13,818 nucleotides of DNA from an uncultured Planctomycetaceae bacterium (GTDB taxonomy: Bacteria > Planctomycetota > Planctomycetia > Pirellulales > Thermoguttaceae). The notes below the pieces were generated by a model. It was not told the origin of the DNA. It saw only the letters and a program-made list of their open reading frames with translations, and searched no databases. The stretch covers positions 1 through 13,818 of the forward strand of contig CAMZHY010000036.1 of the NCBI GenBank assembly GCA_947307005.1. Direction: 5' to 3'. This document shows positions 11,918 to 13,818 of this stretch, one piece after another; position 1 is the first letter of the stretch, and each line of letters opens with the position of its first letter. The translations under genes and the position numbers were made by a program.

Positions 11918-13818
11918 ATGAAACGTTTCTTATTCCTTGTCGTTCTTTCCGCGCTGGCGCTCTTCGTCGGCGTCGCGCAGGCGCAAAACCTCGACGCCAA
12001 CGGCTCTTTGCCGCGCGCGCTTCCCGAGGAGGTCGGACTCGATTCCGCCGTTCTCGCTCAGACGATAACGCAACTCGACGAAAAGTTCAACCGCGTCGAC
12101 TCCGTGATGATCCTTCGCGACGGCAAGGTCGTCGCCGAAGCGTGGCGTCCGCCCTTCGCGCCCGACCAGCCTCACGCGCTCTATTCGCTGAGCAAAAGCT
12201 TCTGCTCGACCGCCGTCGGCTTCGCGGTCGCCGAAGGGAAACTCAAGCTCGACCAGAAACTCGTCGATTTCTTTCCCGACGAACTCCCGGACGATCCCGA
12301 TCCGCGCCTCAAGGACGTTACGGTCCAACACCTGCTCACGATGTCCTGCGGAAACGACTCCGACCCTTGGCCCGCCGAAATGATGGGAACCGACTACGGG
12401 CTCGCGCCGATCTACTCCGACGCTCAGCCGACGTGGGCGAAGCAGTTCCTTTCGCGAAAAATCGTTTTTGAACCGGGAACGAAATTCGTCTACAACACGA
12501 ACGGGACGTACATGTGCTCCGCGATCGTTCAGAAGGCGGTCGGCGAAAAGGTCGTCGATTATCTCAAGCCGCGCCTCTTCGACCCGCTCCACATCGACGC
12601 GCCGTACTGGGAAGAATCCCCGCAGGGCGTGAACAAGGGCGGAACGGGACTCTTCCTCAAGACGGAAGATATCGCGAAATTCGGACAGCTCTATCTTCAG
12701 AAGGGCAAATGGAACGGCGAGCAGATTCTATCCGAGGAATGGGTTGAAGACGCGACGTCGAAACACGTTTCGAACGGCGACAACCCGGACAGCGACTGGG
12801 CGCAGGGCTACGGCTACCAGTTCTGGCGATGCCGATACAACGTCTATCGCGGCGACGGAATGTACTCGCAGTTCTGCGTCGTCATGCCCGATCAGAATAT
12901 CGTCGTCGCGATCAACTCCGACTGCGGCGATTATCAAGGGATCCTCAACGTTCTCTTCGACAATCTCATTCCCGGCGCGAAGGACGCGCCCCTCCCCGCC
13001 AATCCGGACGCGGTCGCAAAGCTCCGCGACGTCGAGAAATCCCTCAAACCGAAGGAGGGCGGTTCCGGAAGCGGCGTCCTGTCCCTCGTTCTTCACAGCG
13101 ACGCGCTCAAACGCGACGTCAACTATCGCGTCTACTATCCGAACGGATACCGAACGACCTCGACGTATTATCCGGCGCTCTACCTGCTCCACGGGCTTCA
13201 CGGCTCGGAAAAGAATTGGAGCGACCCTAAGAACGGCGATATGCAGAGAATCTGCGACGAGTATTTCGCCGCGAATCCGGAACAGAAACGCATAGTAATC
13301 ATGCCAGACGGCGGCGACCTGTGGTATCGCGACTCCGCGGACGACTCCTCGAAGTATGAAACTTTCTTCTTCGACGAGCTCATCCCGGACGTCGAACGAC
13401 GGTTCCGCGTCAAGACCGACGCCGCCGACCGCGCGATCGCCGGACTTTCCATGGGCGGCTACGGCTCGCTTCTCTACGCGACGCGGCGTCCCGAGATGTT
13501 CTCCAAATGCTACGCCATGAGCGCCGCGATTCGGACGAAGGACGAAATCGCCAAGCATTCCTTCGAAGAATTCCTCGTTCGGTACCGCAGTCGCGCCGAT
13601 CAGAAAGAAAGCGATTCGGAACGCTTTGACGACTACTTCTACGCGAACGACCCGCACACGCTCGTGACGAAGCTCCCCGACGACGCGAAGAAATCGCTCA
13701 AATTCCTGCTCGACTGCGGCGACGACGACAGTCTCTTGACGGGGAATTACGCCTTCTTCAACGAAGCGCGCCGTTCGGGCGTCTCCTGCGAACTCCGCGT
13801 TCGCGACGGCGGTCACAC
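11918..13818 (+). CDS. Secreted two-domain hydrolase: beta-lactamase-like serine hydrolase fused to esterase (3' partial)
   Basis: The frame is open from ATG 11918 to the right edge, 633 codons with no stop, so the gene continues outside. Residues 1-22 form a signal peptide (cleavage after A-Q-A). Residues about 30-350 are a class C beta-lactamase/S12-like serine hydrolase: nucleophile motif S90-L-S-K93, tyrosine motif Y192-N-T, then G-Y-G-Y-Q-F-W and R-G-D-G. A linker containing G-G-S-G-S-G (381-386) leads to an alpha/beta-hydrolase of the FrmB/CE1-like esterase type. This has oxyanion segment H425-G-L-H-G, nucleophile elbow G-L-S511-M-G-G-Y-G, a probable acid within D602-D604, and G-G-H633-T as the catalytic histidine, only two bases from the edge. 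Both active sites look intact. Substrates are unknown; ester-linked polysaccharide substituents or small esters are plausible. No strong ribosome site is visible. Confidence 0.88.
   Translation, partial: MKRFLFLVVLSALALFVGVAQAQNLDANGSLPRALPEEVGLDSAVLAQTITQLDEKFNRVDSVMILRDGKVVAEAWRPPFAPDQPHALYSLSKSFCSTAVGFAVAEGKLKLDQKLVDFFPDELPDDPDPRLKDVTVQHLLTMSCGNDSDPWPAEMMGTDYGLAPIYSDAQPTWAKQFLSRKIVFEPGTKFVYNTNGTYMCSAIVQKAVGEKVVDYLKPRLFDPLHIDAPYWEESPQGVNKGGTGLFLKTEDIAKFGQLYLQKGKWNGEQILSEEWVEDATSKHVSNGDNPDSDWAQGYGYQFWRCRYNVYRGDGMYSQFCVVMPDQNIVVAINSDCGDYQGILNVLFDNLIPGAKDAPLPANPDAVAKLRDVEKSLKPKEGGSGSGVLSLVLHSDALKRDVNYRVYYPNGYRTTSTYYPALYLLHGLHGSEKNWSDPKNGDMQRICDEYFAANPEQKRIVIMPDGGDLWYRDSADDSSKYETFFFDELIPDVERRFRVKTDAADRAIAGLSMGGYGSLLYATRRPEMFSKCYAMSAAIRTKDEIAKHSFEEFLVRYRSRADQKESDSERFDDYFYANDPHTLVTKLPDDAKKSLKFLLDCGDDDSLLTGNYAFFNEARRSGVSCELRVRDGGH

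Noticed and set aside
12728..13816. 362-codon open frame on the minus strand at the right edge
   Set aside because: It is antisense to the two-domain hydrolase, whose plus-strand frame has clear active-site motifs and a signal peptide. The minus-strand product shows no known motif.

Overview
This is a GC-rich bacterial chromosome segment with densely packed genes, strong use of GCG/CGC/GAC codons, and few Shine-Dalgarno sites apart from the etf genes. The mix of families suggests a Planctomycetota bacterium, possibly of the Pirellulales type. The clues are a very long CcsA-type cytochrome c biogenesis protein with a large soluble N-terminal part, a HYExAFE-type protein, secreted thioredoxin-like and cyclophilin proteins with helical N-terminal regions, and a secreted serine hydrolase. 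That assignment is inference from family content, not proof. I see no mobile element, CRISPR array, tRNA or rRNA.

Layout. Bases 2-3100 (+) hold the 3' part of a cytochrome c biogenesis gene that starts left of the window. It converges on a leftward three-gene set (5319 to 3224): a single-domain response regulator, a HYExAFE-like protein and a family 2 glycosyltransferase. A bidirectional terminator lies at the convergence. Next on the minus strand is a secreted cyclophilin-type prolyl isomerase (5415-6605). A divergent 247-bp promoter region separates it from a rightward rsmD-like rRNA methyltransferase (6853-7842). Further right are a secreted thioredoxin-fold protein that has lost both active-site cysteines (8008-9579), an etfB-etfA operon (9714-11660) preceded by a hairpin-bearing leader and closed by a strong terminator, and a secreted two-domain enzyme (11918 to beyond the right edge). 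That enzyme joins a beta-lactamase-like serine hydrolase to an alpha/beta-hydrolase esterase. The window cuts it just after the likely catalytic histidine.

How they fit together. Several products act outside the cytoplasm: haem ligation to cytochrome c, prolyl isomerisation, a non-redox thioredoxin fold, and a secreted hydrolase. The ETF proteins feed electrons into respiration or flavin-based bifurcation. They resemble the bifurcating clade, but no partner dehydrogenase is in view. Nothing here is clearly a new multi-gene system. The most interesting items are the two-domain secreted hydrolase, the cysteine-less thioredoxin domain, the HYExAFE protein with a nuclease-like D-x-K motif, the receiver domain with altered active-site residues, and the structured etf leader. 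Long open frames opposite most genes appear to be a by-product of codon bias.
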